DNA of 64,000 bases from Pseudomonas viridiflava (GCF_900590755.1 NZ_UUOC01000053.1:372001-436000); one strand, 5' to 3'; shown: positions 52,684 to 61,822, counted from the first letter of the stretch. Program-made: numbers and translations. Notes: a model not told the origin generated them from the sequence alone.

Positions 52684-54135
52684 ATGACCGTACGCCGCAC
52701 CAAAATCGTCGCCACCCTTGGCCCTGCCAGTAACTCGCCAGAAGTCATCGAGCAACTGATCCTCTCGGGTCTGGACGTTGCCCGCCTGAATTTTTCTCAC
52801 GGCACACCGGATGAGCATAAGGCACGCGCCAAACTGATCCGCGAAATCGCCGCAAAGCACGGGCGCTTCGTCGCACTGCTGGGCGATTTGCAAGGCCCGA
52901 AAATTCGTATCGCCAAGTTTGCGAACAAAAAGATTGAGCTGAAAGTCGGTGACAAGTTCACCTTCTCCACCGCTCACCCGCTGACCGAAGGCAACCAGCA
53001 AATCGTGGGTATCGACTACCCGGATCTGGTCAAGGATTGCGGCGTAGGCGACGAGCTGCTGCTCGACGACGGCCGCGTGGTCATGCGTGTTGATACCCAG
53101 ACCGCTGACGAACTGCACTGCACCGTATTGATTGGCGGTCCACTGTCAGATCACAAAGGCATCAACCGTCGTGGTGGTGGCCTCACGGCACCAGCGCTGA
53201 CCGAAAAAGACAAGCTGGACATCAAGCTCGCCGCTGAAATGGACCTGGACTACCTGGCCGTTTCCTTCCCGCGCGACGCTGCCGACATGGAATACGCACG
53301 CAAGCTGCGTGACGAATCCGGTGGCACCGCCTGGCTGGTTGCCAAGATCGAACGTGCTGAAGCGGTTGCCAATGACGAAGTGCTCGACGCGCTGATCCGC
53401 GCCAGTGACGCGGTCATGGTTGCCCGTGGCGACCTGGGTGTGGAAATCGGCGACGCTGAACTGGTGGGCGTACAAAAACGCATCATCCTGCACGCACGCC
53501 GCCACAACAAAGCGGTGATCGTTGCGACCCAGATGATGGAGTCGATGATCTCCAGCCCGATGCCGACCCGCGCCGAAGTGTCCGACGTGGCCAACGCCGT
53601 GCTCGACTACACCGACGCCGTGATGCTCTCGGCTGAAAGTGCTGCCGGTTCTTATCCGATCGAAGCCGTGCAAGCCATGGCCCGTATCTGCGTCGGCGCT
53701 GAAAAGCACCCGACCGGTAAAACGTCCAGCCACCGTATCGGCCATTCGTTCACCCGCTGTGACGAAAGCATCGCCCTGGCGGCCATGTACACCGCCAACC
53801 ACTTTCCGGGTGTGAAGGCGATCATTGCCCTGACTGAAAGCGGCTACACCCCGCTTATCATGTCGCGGATTCGCTCTTCGGTTCCGATCTACGCGTTCTC
53901 CCCGCATCGCGGGACTCAGGCACGCGCAGCGATGTTCCGTGGCGTTTACACCGTACCGTTCGACCCGGCCAACCTGCCACCTGGCCAGGTCAGCCAGGCA
54001 GCGGTGGACGAACTGCTCAAGCGCGGTCTGGTGGAACAAGGTGATTGGGTCATCCTTACCAAAGGTGACAGCTACCACACCATCGGCGGCACCAACGGCA
54101 TGAAAATCCTGCACGTCGGCGACCCTCTGGTCTGA
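52684..54135 (+). CDS. pykA: Pyruvate kinase
   Basis: A 483-aa glycolytic enzyme converting phosphoenolpyruvate and ADP to pyruvate and ATP. Motifs include 'RTKIVATLGPASNSPEVIE', 'ARLNFSHGTPDEH', 'LLGDLQGPKIR', the catalytic-Lys region 'WLVAKIERAEAV' and 'DAVMVARGDLGVEIG'. The ATG at 52684 has AAGGAG upstream. The E. coli PykA-type length and sequence suggest the AMP-activated form. Confidence 0.95.
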   Translation: MTVRRTKIVATLGPASNSPEVIEQLILSGLDVARLNFSHGTPDEHKARAKLIREIAAKHGRFVALLGDLQGPKIRIAKFANKKIELKVGDKFTFSTAHPLTEGNQQIVGIDYPDLVKDCGVGDELLLDDGRVVMRVDTQTADELHCTVLIGGPLSDHKGINRRGGGLTAPALTEKDKLDIKLAAEMDLDYLAVSFPRDAADMEYARKLRDESGGTAWLVAKIERAEAVANDEVLDALIRASDAVMVARGDLGVEIGDAELVGVQKRIILHARRHNKAVIVATQMMESMISSPMPTRAEVSDVANAVLDYTDAVMLSAESAAGSYPIEAVQAMARICVGAEKHPTGKTSSHRIGHSFTRCDESIALAAMYTANHFPGVKAIIALTESGYTPLIMSRIRSSVPIYAFSPHRGTQARAAMFRGVYTVPFDPANLPPGQVSQAAVDELLKRGLVEQGDWVILTKGDSYHTIGGTNGMKILHVGDPLV

Positions 54136-54153
54136 GACTTCTCGCAGTAAACG

Positions 54154-54188
54154 AAAAGCCCCGCGCTCGAAAGAGCCGGGGCTTTTTT
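54154..54188 (+). terminator. Terminator after pykA
   Basis: AAAAGCCCCG pairs with CCGGGGCTTTT across a 12-nt loop and ends in a T run, 19 bases after the stop codon. Confidence 0.9.
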
Positions 54189-54210
54189 GTTGGAGGTCAC
54201 TCACCTACCC

Positions 54211-54300
54211 GTGGGACCGGCTTTAGCCGGGAAGAGGTCGGTAGAATCTCAACATATTCGTCGCGAGAAATGCCGCTTTCCCGGCTAAAGCCGGTCCCAC
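54211..54300. repeat. REP inverted pair (GTGGGACCGGCTTTAGCC family)
   Basis: Perfectly inverted 23-bp arms at 54211-54233 and 54278-54300, each beginning GTGGGACCGGCTTTAGCC when read inward. The pair lies between convergent pykA and the reductase gene. Confidence 0.88.
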
Positions 54301-54303
54301 AGA

Positions 54304-55227
54304 CTACTCCCGCCCCACAAACACATCCGCCAACACCTGATTCCTCGGCAACCCCGCCAGATACAAACGCTTGGCAAAATCTTCAACGCTGCCCGGACTG
54401 CCACAGATCAGGGCCATGCTCCGACGGGAGAGCAAGCGCAGGTCGGCCAGCGTAGTCGCGAGATTCTGTGACGTAACCAGTTGCACCTGTGCTGGCAACC
54501 CGGTCAGTTCATCGCGCAAATAGTGCTCACTTTCGTCCCGCGCCAGATGCACAAGACGGATCGCCCCTTGATGATCCTGGCGCAAGGCTTCACGCAACAC
54601 GCCCCAGAGCGGCCCAAGCCCGGTCCCCGCCGCCAGCAGCAAAAGAGGTCGCTCCTGCCAATCAGGATCGTATTGCAGTGCACCGCCGCGCAGTTCGCCA
54701 AGGCCTATGGAATCACCGATTTTCAGCTGTCGGGCGGCATCGATGAATGCGCCGGGCTGGCGGCAATCGAGGTGGAACTCCAGATAAGGGTCTTCGCCGG
54801 GCAAGCTTGCCAGCGAATAAGGCCTGGCGACCCCGCTGGCGGTCCAGAGCACTAGATGCTGCCCTGCGCGATAACGCAACGGTCGTTCAGGCTCCAGACG
54901 CAAACGCAACACCGTCGGGCTCAGCCAGTCACAACCCGATACACGGGCAGGCGAGCCGTCGCGCAGTGGATCAAAGGCCTGAACCGCCAGATCGTCCAGC
55001 ACTCGGCATTGGCAGGCCAGTCGCCAGCCCTGCAAGCGCTTAACAGGATCAAGCGCTTGGGGCAGTGCGTCAGCAGGTTCGCCCTTGATGCAGCGCACCA
55101 GGCACGCATGGCAACTACCGGCGCGACAACTATAGGGAACTGCGACGCCAGCTAGATTGAGGCTGTCCAGCAAGTTACTTCCCGGGGCGACCGTCCAGCG
55201 ACGCTCCCCCACCTGCAATTCAGGCAT
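54304..55227 (-). CDS. Ferredoxin/FAD-dependent oxidoreductase (iron-sulfur ferredoxin reductase)
   Basis: A 307-aa protein. Residues 1-80 form a plant-type 2Fe-2S ferredoxin domain (Cys34, Cys39, Cys42 in 'SCRAGSCHACLVRC', plus a Cys in 'LACQC'). This is followed by an FAD-binding domain ('RPYSLASLPGE') and an NAD(P)-binding domain ('LLLLAAGTGLGPLWGVLRE'). This order is that of electron-transfer components of oxygenases. No oxygenase is adjacent, so the electron acceptor is unknown. Its start lies within the end of the GGDEF gene. Confidence 0.87.
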   Translation of the reverse strand: MPELQVGERRWTVAPGSNLLDSLNLAGVAVPYSCRAGSCHACLVRCIKGEPADALPQALDPVKRLQGWRLACQCRVLDDLAVQAFDPLRDGSPARVSGCDWLSPTVLRLRLEPERPLRYRAGQHLVLWTASGVARPYSLASLPGEDPYLEFHLDCRQPGAFIDAARQLKIGDSIGLGELRGGALQYDPDWQERPLLLLAAGTGLGPLWGVLREALRQDHQGAIRLVHLARDESEHYLRDELTGLPAQVQLVTSQNLATTLADLRLLSRRSMALICGSPGSVEDFAKRLYLAGLPRNQVLADVFVGRE

Positions 55228-56347
55228 CTACATTTTCCCAGCCAGCCACACATCGATTGCGTCCAGTGCGTTTGGCCATGTACAGCGCCTGATCAGCGCG
55301 CTGCAAAGCCTCGTCCAGATTATCGCCACGGTCCAACAAGGTCATGCCAATGGACAGGCTCAGATCAACCTCAGGCAGAATATCGAGCTGGACCTGAGCG
55401 AAGGACTCGCGAACTCGCTCGCAACACTCGATCAGTTGCCGCTCGGTACACAGGGGTATCAACAACACAAACTCTTCTCCACCGTAACGGGCCAGTACAT
55501 CCGAATCGCGCAGACAACCTTCAGCGCGAAGGGCGAACGCCTGCAACACCTGATCACCCGCCGCATGCCCGAAGTTATCGTTGATACGCTTGAAGTGATC
55601 CAGATCAATCAGGGCCAGACCGTGGCAGGCGTCACCGTCCAGCAGGTTCAGCTCACGGGCGGCCATGCGCAAAAAGTAGCGGCGATTGTACAGGTTGGTG
55701 AGTTCATCGGTGGCGGCAAGCTCTTCAAGTTGCACCATCATGCCGCGCAAAGTTTCTTGATGAGCCTGCAAGGCATAGCGACGCTGGCGCATGCGCTGAC
55801 GCTGGGAGTACACATAACCGGCAAACAGGCTCAGCCATAACAGCATGACGAACAACGCGCTCATCTGCAGAATCGCCGTGGTGGGATACGGCATTTGCCC
55901 GGTGGAGTATTCCCAGTAATTGATCGCCGCGAAGCTGACGAATACCAGCATGGCGCATCGCGCGAAAACCGTGGGCGTGAGCTGAAAGAGGCCGAACAGC
56001 AGGATCGGTGCATAGAGCAACAAAAACGCGCCCCGCGCTGTATCCAGGTAGAACACCAGCCAGGTCAGCCAGCCCAAGGCGAGCGTGACTTGAAACTCAG
56101 TCAGGCTGGCATCGACGAATCGCTGGTTGTATTTGCTGAGGAAGACCAACAGCAAAGCCAACTGGCTGAATATCACGCAAACATAGCCCACCAGCACAAC
56201 GTGCAGAGGCTGATGCAGCTCACCAGCAAAAACCGCCAGCCAACTGAGCGTCATCACTACCAGGTAAGTTGCAACGGCGAGGCCAAAACGCTTTAGAAAA
56301 AGAGATTGCGTAGCCTCGGAAATTTGTCTCGTGCTCGTCGGGCTCAA
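55220..56347 (-). CDS. Membrane diguanylate cyclase (GGDEF)
   Basis: About 375 aa. Five or six N-terminal transmembrane helices (to about residue 190) form a sensory membrane domain, followed by a coiled linker and a GGDEF domain with an intact active site 'YGGEEF'. No RxxD inhibitory site was clear. A TTG at 56347 has AAGGA six bases upstream; a GTG at 56371 is the alternative. It makes c-di-GMP, which the PilZ protein at 51541 could sense. It overlaps the reductase gene by eight bases. Confidence 0.9.
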   Translation of the reverse strand: MSPTSTRQISEATQSLFLKRFGLAVATYLVVMTLSWLAVFAGELHQPLHVVLVGYVCVIFSQLALLLVFLSKYNQRFVDASLTEFQVTLALGWLTWLVFYLDTARGAFLLLYAPILLFGLFQLTPTVFARCAMLVFVSFAAINYWEYSTGQMPYPTTAILQMSALFVMLLWLSLFAGYVYSQRQRMRQRRYALQAHQETLRGMMVQLEELAATDELTNLYNRRYFLRMAARELNLLDGDACHGLALIDLDHFKRINDNFGHAAGDQVLQAFALRAEGCLRDSDVLARYGGEEFVLLIPLCTERQLIECCERVRESFAQVQLDILPEVDLSLSIGMTLLDRGDNLDEALQRADQALYMAKRTGRNRCVAGWENVDA

Positions 56348-56371
56348 AAGGATTCCTTCCCGTAGTGGCAC

Positions 56372-56703
56372 CTGGTCACAACTTTAGCTGCGCGGCTTTG
56401 AAATTGCCTGCTCTAACAAGACAAATACGTTCAAAAAAGTTCAAATGCAATCAACATTAACCCTCCAGAGGCTACGGATATCGGGGCGTTACGCCCAGAT
56501 GCCAGTGTTTACTGGCGCAAGTCGCTCCTACGCCTGACAATAGCGCTCTGCATAACCGATGGATGGACCTGTGCGAACGACGGGTTATACTGCCGCGCCT
56601 TTTTGTCGCAGCCCTATAACTTGTTACAACCTTGATACAAAGCGGGTTGTAGATGGCTCGGCACACTATTGAATGTTCCCGACCTGATAGAGGAGCGCGC
56701 CCC
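56372..56703. other. Divergent intergenic region with paired hairpins upstream of fumarase
   Basis: Between the GGDEF gene and fumarase. It contains two adjacent short palindromes, GGGCGTTACGCCC (56484-56496) and GCCAGTGTTTACTGGC (56501-56516), possibly a degenerate repetitive element. A TATACT box at 56586-56591 could serve fumarase. No gene seen. Confidence 0.4.
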
Positions 56704-58227
56704 ATGACCGTGATCAAGCAAGACGACCTGATTCAAAGCGTCGCCGATGCCCTGCAATTCATTTCCTACTACCATCCGGTAGATTTCATTCAGGCCATGC
56801 ACGAGGCGTATCTGCGTGAAGAGTCGCCGGCTGCCCGCGACTCCATGGCGCAGATCCTGATCAACTCGCGCATGTGCGCCACCGGTCACCGCCCGATCTG
56901 CCAGGACACCGGTATCGTCACCGTGTTCGTGCGCGTGGGCATGGATGTACGCTGGGACGGCGCCACCATGGGCCTAGACGACATGATCAACGAAGGTGTG
57001 CGTCGCGCCTACAACCTGCCGGAAAACGTGCTGCGTGCTTCGATCCTCGCCGACCCGGCCGGTGCGCGTAAAAATACCAAGGACAACACCCCGGCCGTGA
57101 TCCACTACTCCATCGTCCCGGGTAACACCGTGGAAGTGGACGTGGCGGCCAAAGGCGGCGGCTCGGAAAACAAATCGAAAATGGCGATGCTCAACCCGTC
57201 CGACTCGATCGTTGACTGGGTGCTGAAAACCGTTCCGACCATGGGCGCAGGCTGGTGCCCACCGGGCATGCTCGGCATTGGTATCGGCGGTACTGCCGAG
57301 AAAGCTGCGGTGATGGCCAAGGAAGTGTTGATGGAATCCATCGACATCCACGAGCTGAAGAAGCGCGGCCCGTCCAACCGTATCGAAGAGATGCGCCTGG
57401 AGCTGTTCGAGAAGGTCAACCAGTTGGGCATCGGCGCTCAGGGCCTTGGCGGCCTGACCACCGTACTCGACGTGAAGATCATGGATTACCCGACCCACGC
57501 CGCTTCCCTGCCGGTGTGCATGATCCCCAACTGCGCCGCCACCCGTCACGCGCATTTCGTGCTCGACGGTTCCGGCCCTGCGTCACTAGAAGCGCCATCG
57601 CTGGACGCCTACCCGGAAATTGTCTGGGAAGCCGGCCCGTCAGCCCGTCGCGTCAACCTCGACACCCTGACCCCGGAAGACGTGCAAAGCTGGAAGCCGG
57701 GCGAAACCGTCCTGCTCAACGGCAAAATGCTGACCGGTCGCGATGCTGCTCACAAGCGCATGGTTGAAATGCTCAACAAGGGCGAAACTCTGCCGGTGGA
57801 CCTCAAAGGTCGCTTCATCTACTACGTTGGCCCGGTTGATCCGGTGCGCGAAGAAGTGGTTGGCCCCGCTGGCCCGACCACCGCAACGCGGATGGACAAG
57901 TTCACCCGTCAGATCCTCGATCAAACCGGCCTGCTCGGCATGATCGGCAAGTCCGAGCGCGGCCCGACTGCCATCGAAGCGATCAAGGACTACAAGGCCG
58001 TTTACCTGATGGCCGTCGGTGGTGCTGCCTATCTGGTGGCGCAGGCGATCAAGAAGTCCAAAGTCGTGGCCTTTGCTGAACTGGGCATGGAAGCGATCTA
58101 CGAGTTCGAAGTCAAAGACATGCCTGTGACCGTTGCCGTAGACAGCAAGGGCGAATCCGTCCACGTCACCGGCCCGCAGATCTGGCAGAAAAAGATCAGC
58201 GATAGCCTGGCGGTGGAAGTGCAGTAA
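56704..58227 (+). CDS. fumA: Class I fumarate hydratase (iron-sulfur)
   Basis: A 507-aa oxygen-sensitive [4Fe-4S] fumarase of the TCA cycle. Cluster and substrate motifs include 'MCATGHRPICQDTGIVTVFV' (quoted in full length of 20), 'PPGMLGIGIGGTAEKA' and 'GRFIYYVGPVDPVREEVVGP'. The ATG at 56704 has GAGGAG upstream. Monocistronic, with a good terminator. Confidence 0.95.
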   Translation: MTVIKQDDLIQSVADALQFISYYHPVDFIQAMHEAYLREESPAARDSMAQILINSRMCATGHRPICQDTGIVTVFVRVGMDVRWDGATMGLDDMINEGVRRAYNLPENVLRASILADPAGARKNTKDNTPAVIHYSIVPGNTVEVDVAAKGGGSENKSKMAMLNPSDSIVDWVLKTVPTMGAGWCPPGMLGIGIGGTAEKAAVMAKEVLMESIDIHELKKRGPSNRIEEMRLELFEKVNQLGIGAQGLGGLTTVLDVKIMDYPTHAASLPVCMIPNCAATRHAHFVLDGSGPASLEAPSLDAYPEIVWEAGPSARRVNLDTLTPEDVQSWKPGETVLLNGKMLTGRDAAHKRMVEMLNKGETLPVDLKGRFIYYVGPVDPVREEVVGPAGPTTATRMDKFTRQILDQTGLLGMIGKSERGPTAIEAIKDYKAVYLMAVGGAAYLVAQAIKKSKVVAFAELGMEAIYEFEVKDMPVTVAVDSKGESVHVTGPQIWQKKISDSLAVEVQ

Positions 58228-58244
58228 GCGCTTACCCCTCCCAC

Positions 58245-58272
58245 AAAAAACCCGCAGCGATGCGGGTTTTTT
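58245..58272 (+). terminator. Terminator after fumarase
   Basis: AAAAAACCCGCA and TGCGGGTTTTTT pair across a short loop, 18 bases after the stop codon. Confidence 0.92.
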
Positions 58273-58295
58273 ATTGGCTGGAGGAATTGAAATCT

Positions 58296-58385
58296 GTGGG
58301 ACCGGCTTCAGCCGGGAAGAGGCCCGCTTATCCACCGCATATGCGTCGACAGAAATACCGCCTTCCCGGCTGAAGCCGGTCCCAC
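58296..58385. repeat. REP inverted pair (GTGGGACCGGCTTCAGCC variant)
   Basis: Perfectly inverted 23-bp arms at 58296-58318 and 58363-58385, one base different from the 54211 copy (TTCAGCC for TTTAGCC) in both arms, indicating compensatory change. It lies between fumarase and the RES toxin gene. Confidence 0.88.
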
Positions 58386-58422
58386 GGCGCTCAGTATCCA
58401 CCGTGAATGGCGCATTCAAGCC

Positions 58423-59118
58423 TCAATCAAGATTGGAAATCCGACTGACACTCGTAATTTGCCCGCTCCAGATCATCTCGAAATGCGTGGTCTGCACGAT
58501 GGACGTCACATGCCTGGGTGTCAGCAAAGCCCAGCAATGGTTGCCCGGCGAACGAACCGAGTGGTAGCGCAAACCAGGGCATCCTTCGCGCTTGGCCGCT
58601 GCACCCAGCTGACGCGCATGGCTGTAGTCAACAAGGTCGTATATTGGGTGAGAAAGTGGCAGCCCCGTGACATCGCGGTTTCCGTCCTCGTTGAAGGTGC
58701 AGGACAGACCACGAAACACAAAACGCTCAAAGCTCAGGCCGTTCACCTTTGACCAATACTGGTTCTGATGATGGCGCACTTCGGCGATGGCCGTCTCCAT
58801 GACATCCGCCAGATACAAAACCCCGAAAGCCCCCGAGCTGAAACGCGACCCCGCTGGATTCACATGAGTGAAAGGCCCGACGGCGTAGGAACAACCTTTG
58901 ATGCCAAACGGGATCTCGGCCAGCGGGATCAAGCCCAGACGCCCGGCTTCATTCTGCAATCTCGGATTGGTCAGCGCCTGCAACTGGTAGAGCACCTCGA
59001 ACTCGTCGGCATCGGCCACATCGTCGAACAGGTTGATCGGTGGAAACTTGGAATTGACCAGTCGATACCCCTGCTGCCTCTCGGCGGACAGAACCGGAAG
59101 ATCCTCCAGACTCACCAT
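58423..59118 (-). CDS. RES-domain toxin of a Xre/RES toxin-antitoxin pair
   Basis: A 231-aa RES toxin. The RES family degrades or modifies NAD+. The conserved Arg/Glu/Ser core appears in 'PAGSRFSSGAFGVLYLADVMETAIAEVRHH' (quoted for position only, residues 75-104) and the C-terminal 'CWALLTPRHVTSIVQTTHFEM'-type end. It follows its antitoxin with a seven-base overlap, the usual order for this class. Confidence 0.9.
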   Translation of the reverse strand: MVSLEDLPVLSAERQQGYRLVNSKFPPINLFDDVADADEFEVLYQLQALTNPRLQNEAGRLGLIPLAEIPFGIKGCSYAVGPFTHVNPAGSRFSSGAFGVLYLADVMETAIAEVRHHQNQYWSKVNGLSFERFVFRGLSCTFNEDGNRDVTGLPLSHPIYDLVDYSHARQLGAAAKREGCPGLRYHSVRSPGNHCWALLTPRHVTSIVQTTHFEMIWSGQITSVSRISNLD

Positions 59119-59516
59119 TGAGCGCCACGCAGCGCATCAATGCGCCGGAAGGTCTCGTAGAGCGACACCATGTCTCCCTGGGCCATGACATCCAAGGGCT
59201 TGCGGCCGTTGAAGAATTCGTTGTGGTTATCCAGCGCCGGAAAGCCGTAAACATTCGCTGGATTATCGAAGATCGTGCGCAGCGCCCCATGAATGTTCAG
59301 GACAAAACTGATGCGATGCATCTGGTCCATATCCAGGCTGACCGACCACTCCCCCGGCTGCCGCGCGCGGGTGTATGTGCTGCGGGAGATGCGCAAGATC
59401 CGACACGCCTGTTCGCTGGACGCCTGCCATTTGTCGAGGATGAGCAGAGCGGCACGCAGGCCGGCGACACATTGTTCTTTGGACAGGGTGAGCGGTTGAA
59501 GGATGGCGGACATCAT
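59112..59516 (-). CDS. Xre/MbcA/ParS-type antitoxin
   Basis: A 134-aa antitoxin. An N-terminal helix-turn-helix ('ACRILRISRSTYTRARQPGEW') and a C-terminal DUF2384 toxin-binding domain ('LRTIFDNPANVYGFPALDNHNEFFNGRKPLDVMAQGD', key part 'FNGRKPLDVMAQG') are seen. The ATG at 59516 has AAGGA upstream. The promoter region carries a 15-bp motif repeated twice, fitting autorepression. Confidence 0.9.
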   Translation of the reverse strand: MMSAILQPLTLSKEQCVAGLRAALLILDKWQASSEQACRILRISRSTYTRARQPGEWSVSLDMDQMHRISFVLNIHGALRTIFDNPANVYGFPALDNHNEFFNGRKPLDVMAQGDMVSLYETFRRIDALRGAQW

Positions 59517-59527
59517 GGATTCCTTTT

Positions 59528-59571
59528 GAATCTACAGACGCATACATTACCGCCGAGAATCTACAGACGCA
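59528..59571. promoter_or_regulatory. Direct-repeat operator candidate of the toxin-antitoxin operon
   Basis: GAATCTACAGACGCA occurs at 59528-59542 and again, identical, at 59557-59571, 29 bp apart start to start. Each contains the near-palindrome TCTACAGA. The repeats lie 12-55 bp upstream of the antitoxin start, where its helix-turn-helix domain would bind. Confidence 0.7.
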
Positions 59572-59622
59572 ACCCTGATTAAACTCCCGCTCTTCACGCT
59601 ATCGCGCAGCCAATGGCCCCCT

Positions 59623-60780
59623 TCACCCTCGCCTATTCAACGCATTCACCACCAACCGATCCACCCACCCCCACACCCGCTGCTTGATCCGGCTCCACAG
59701 CGGCCGTGCTTTCCACTGTTCCAGGGTGATTTCCTTGCTCACTGCAAAGTCCTTCTCAAAGCTGGCAACCACATCCCGCGTCAGACCTGGATCGAGGGCT
59801 TCGAGGTTGGCTTCCAGGTTGAAGCGCAGGTTCCAGTGATCGAAGTTGCACGAGCCGATGCTGACCCAGTCATCGATCAGGACCATTTTCAGGTGCAGGA
59901 AGCATGGCTGGTATTCGAAGATTTTCACCCCGGCGCGCAGCAGACGCGGGTAATAACGATGCCCGGCGTAGCGCACTGACGGGTGATCGGTACGCGGGCC
60001 GGTGAGCAGCAGGCGCACGTCGATGCCCCGTGCGGCGGCCTTGCGTAATGACCGGCGGACTTTCCAGGTCGGCAAGAAGTAAGGTGTCGCCAGCCAGATG
60101 CGTTTTTGGCCGCTGTTCAGGGCGCGGACCAGCGACTGAAGAATGTCCCGGTGCTGGCGTGAATCGGCATAAGCCACGCGGCCCAATCCATCGCCGGAAA
60201 CCGGCACTTTGGGTAATCGTGGCAACCCGAAGTTCTGCGCGGGTCGCCAGGCGGTTCGATGGGGGTTGGCGTGGAACTGCCGATCAAACAGCGCTTGCCA
60301 GTCGATCACCAGCGGCCCGGTGATTTCCACCATGACTTCGTGCCATTCACTGACATCCGCCGAGGGTTGCCAGAATTCGTCGGTTACGCCCGTGCCGCCC
60401 ACTACTGCGAGTTCTTTGTCCACCAGCAGCAATTTGCGATGGTCACGGTAGAAGTTGCGCACCCCGCGCCGCCAATGGATGCGGTTATAGAAACGCAGAA
60501 TCACGCCCGCATCGGTCAGCCGTTTGCGCAGGCCGAGGGTGAAAGCCTGAGAACCGAAGTCGTCGAACAGGCAGCGCACGATCACGCCGCGCTTGGCCGC
60601 GTCTACCAGCGCGCGGACCACCGCATCAGCGCAGGCACCCGCCTCGACCAGATACAGCTCCAACTCGACTTGCTGCTGGGCGCCGTCGATGGCAGCGATC
60701 ATGCGCGGGAAAAAAGCAGGCCCGTCGATCAGCAACTGAAAATGGTTGTCCTTGCGCCAGGGAAAAATCGCTCCACTCAT
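59623..60780 (-). CDS. clsB: Cardiolipin synthase B-like phospholipase D family protein
   Basis: A 385-aa enzyme with two HKD motifs, 'HRKLLLVDKELAVVGGTG' near residue 110 and 'HLKMVLIDDWVSIGSCNFD' near 295, each HxKxxxxD with a following GG/GS. These transfer phosphatidyl groups to make cardiolipin. There is no N-terminal membrane helix, as in ClsB. The ATG at 60780 follows the YceI stop by a couple of bases, so the two genes are coupled. ClsB versus ClsC subtype cannot be settled. Confidence 0.87.
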   Translation of the reverse strand: MSGAIFPWRKDNHFQLLIDGPAFFPRMIAAIDGAQQQVELELYLVEAGACADAVVRALVDAAKRGVIVRCLFDDFGSQAFTLGLRKRLTDAGVILRFYNRIHWRRGVRNFYRDHRKLLLVDKELAVVGGTGVTDEFWQPSADVSEWHEVMVEITGPLVIDWQALFDRQFHANPHRTAWRPAQNFGLPRLPKVPVSGDGLGRVAYADSRQHRDILQSLVRALNSGQKRIWLATPYFLPTWKVRRSLRKAAARGIDVRLLLTGPRTDHPSVRYAGHRYYPRLLRAGVKIFEYQPCFLHLKMVLIDDWVSIGSCNFDHWNLRFNLEANLEALDPGLTRDVVASFEKDFAVSKEITLEQWKARPLWSRIKQRVWGWVDRLVVNALNRRG

Positions 60781-60782
60781 AA

Positions 60783-61364
60783 TCAACGCGCCGTGAAGAT
60801 CAAGACAGCGCCCACCGGCACCGACAGGCTCACCGCCGACAAACCGGCAGCGCTGCGCAGGGCGGAGAAGCCGGGCACCAAGCCAAAGTCCTGGGCGTTG
60901 ACCACCAAAGGCTCCAGCGTCACCACTTGAAAGCGTCGCTCATCAAGCCGCGTCGCAAGCAGTTCCGCCCGGTAGCTGTGGGATTTGCCATGCAACTGCA
61001 CAATCAGCGGCAGACGCAATTCCAGCTGCGCGCCGGGTGCCAGATCGTTGATCGGACGCAGGTCGAGTTGGGCATTGATCTTCGCGCGGGGGAATTTTTC
61101 GACATCGAAAACCTGTTCACGGATTCGCTCATCACGCAGGGCAATGCCGGTGCTGACCGACTCTAGCTCGACTTCGACTTCAGCCAGCCCCTGACGGTCG
61201 ACCTTGCCGTGCAGCGTCAGGAAGCGATGGACTTCAGCAATGTCAGCATTTTTGGTGGACGTGAACGACAGTCGCGATGACTCGTTATCCAGATACCAGT
61301 TCGCCTGAGCAGACAACGAAACTACTGACAACAAAGCCAGCAGCAGGCGGGTAGTGGTGTGCAT
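60783..61364 (-). CDS. YceI-family periplasmic lipid-binding protein
   Basis: A 193-aa protein with a signal peptide (MHTTTRLLLALLSVVSLSAQA, cleavage near residue 21) and the YceI lipocalin-like barrel: 'SSRLSFTSTKNADIAEVHRF', 'VEVELESVSTGIALRDERIR' and 'FPRAKINAQL'. The family binds polyisoprenoids or amphiphiles. Coupled to the cardiolipin synthase gene. Confidence 0.92.
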   Translation of the reverse strand: MHTTTRLLLALLSVVSLSAQANWYLDNESSRLSFTSTKNADIAEVHRFLTLHGKVDRQGLAEVEVELESVSTGIALRDERIREQVFDVEKFPRAKINAQLDLRPINDLAPGAQLELRLPLIVQLHGKSHSYRAELLATRLDERRFQVVTLEPLVVNAQDFGLVPGFSALRSAAGLSAVSLSVPVGAVLIFTAR

Positions 61365-61446
61365 GCAAACTCCAGTGGCGCATTGAGAGGCAACCTTACC
61401 GCCTGTCAGACCGCTGGCAAACTGCTACGTTCGCAAGCAAGGTTTA

Positions 61447-61773
61447 TCAAGGTGGCAGCAAGCGACAGCCCTGTCGCTCGCCCTGCCAGGCGGCCACGCT
61501 GCTGCGGCCTAGCCCGTCGGCGCTGACTTGTTTGTTCGCCGGGTCATCCAGCAGGCTGCTGGGTACGTACTGTTTGACGTAACCACGGCAATAGTCGGCG
61601 GAATTAAGCATGACGTAGCGGCAGGAGCAATACTCTTTGGCGGTATAAGCGCTGATGATGCCCGGAAATGCGCCCAAAGCGACGCGGTATTGCCAGATCA
61701 GTACCGCCAGCGCCGCCAGTATCAACAGCAGCAGACTGCTGAAGGGACGACGTCGAACAAATCCGTGAGCCAT
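61447..61773 (-). CDS. Hypothetical membrane-anchored protein, 108 aa
   Basis: No domain is recognised. An N-terminal membrane helix ('SSLLLLILAALAVLIWQYRV', residues 12-31) is followed by a periplasmic part with four Cys ('YCSCRYVML', 'DYCRGYVKQYVP', 'RQGCRLLP'), probably disulfide-bonded. A strong GAGGTGG site precedes the ATG at 61773. It lies 156 bases after the beta-lactamase-like gene on the same strand, with a REP pair between. Confidence 0.68.
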   Translation of the reverse strand: MAHGFVRRRPFSSLLLLILAALAVLIWQYRVALGAFPGIISAYTAKEYCSCRYVMLNSADYCRGYVKQYVPSSLLDDPANKQVSADGLGRSSVAAWQGERQGCRLLPP

Positions 61774-61822
61774 CTCGCCACCTCTCACAAAATACGACTG
61801 TACCGATTTAAAGCCATATATC

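Noticed and set aside
53146..54204. Antisense open frame opposite pyruvate kinase
   Set aside because: Shadow of a strongly codon-biased gene; runs into the pykA terminator.
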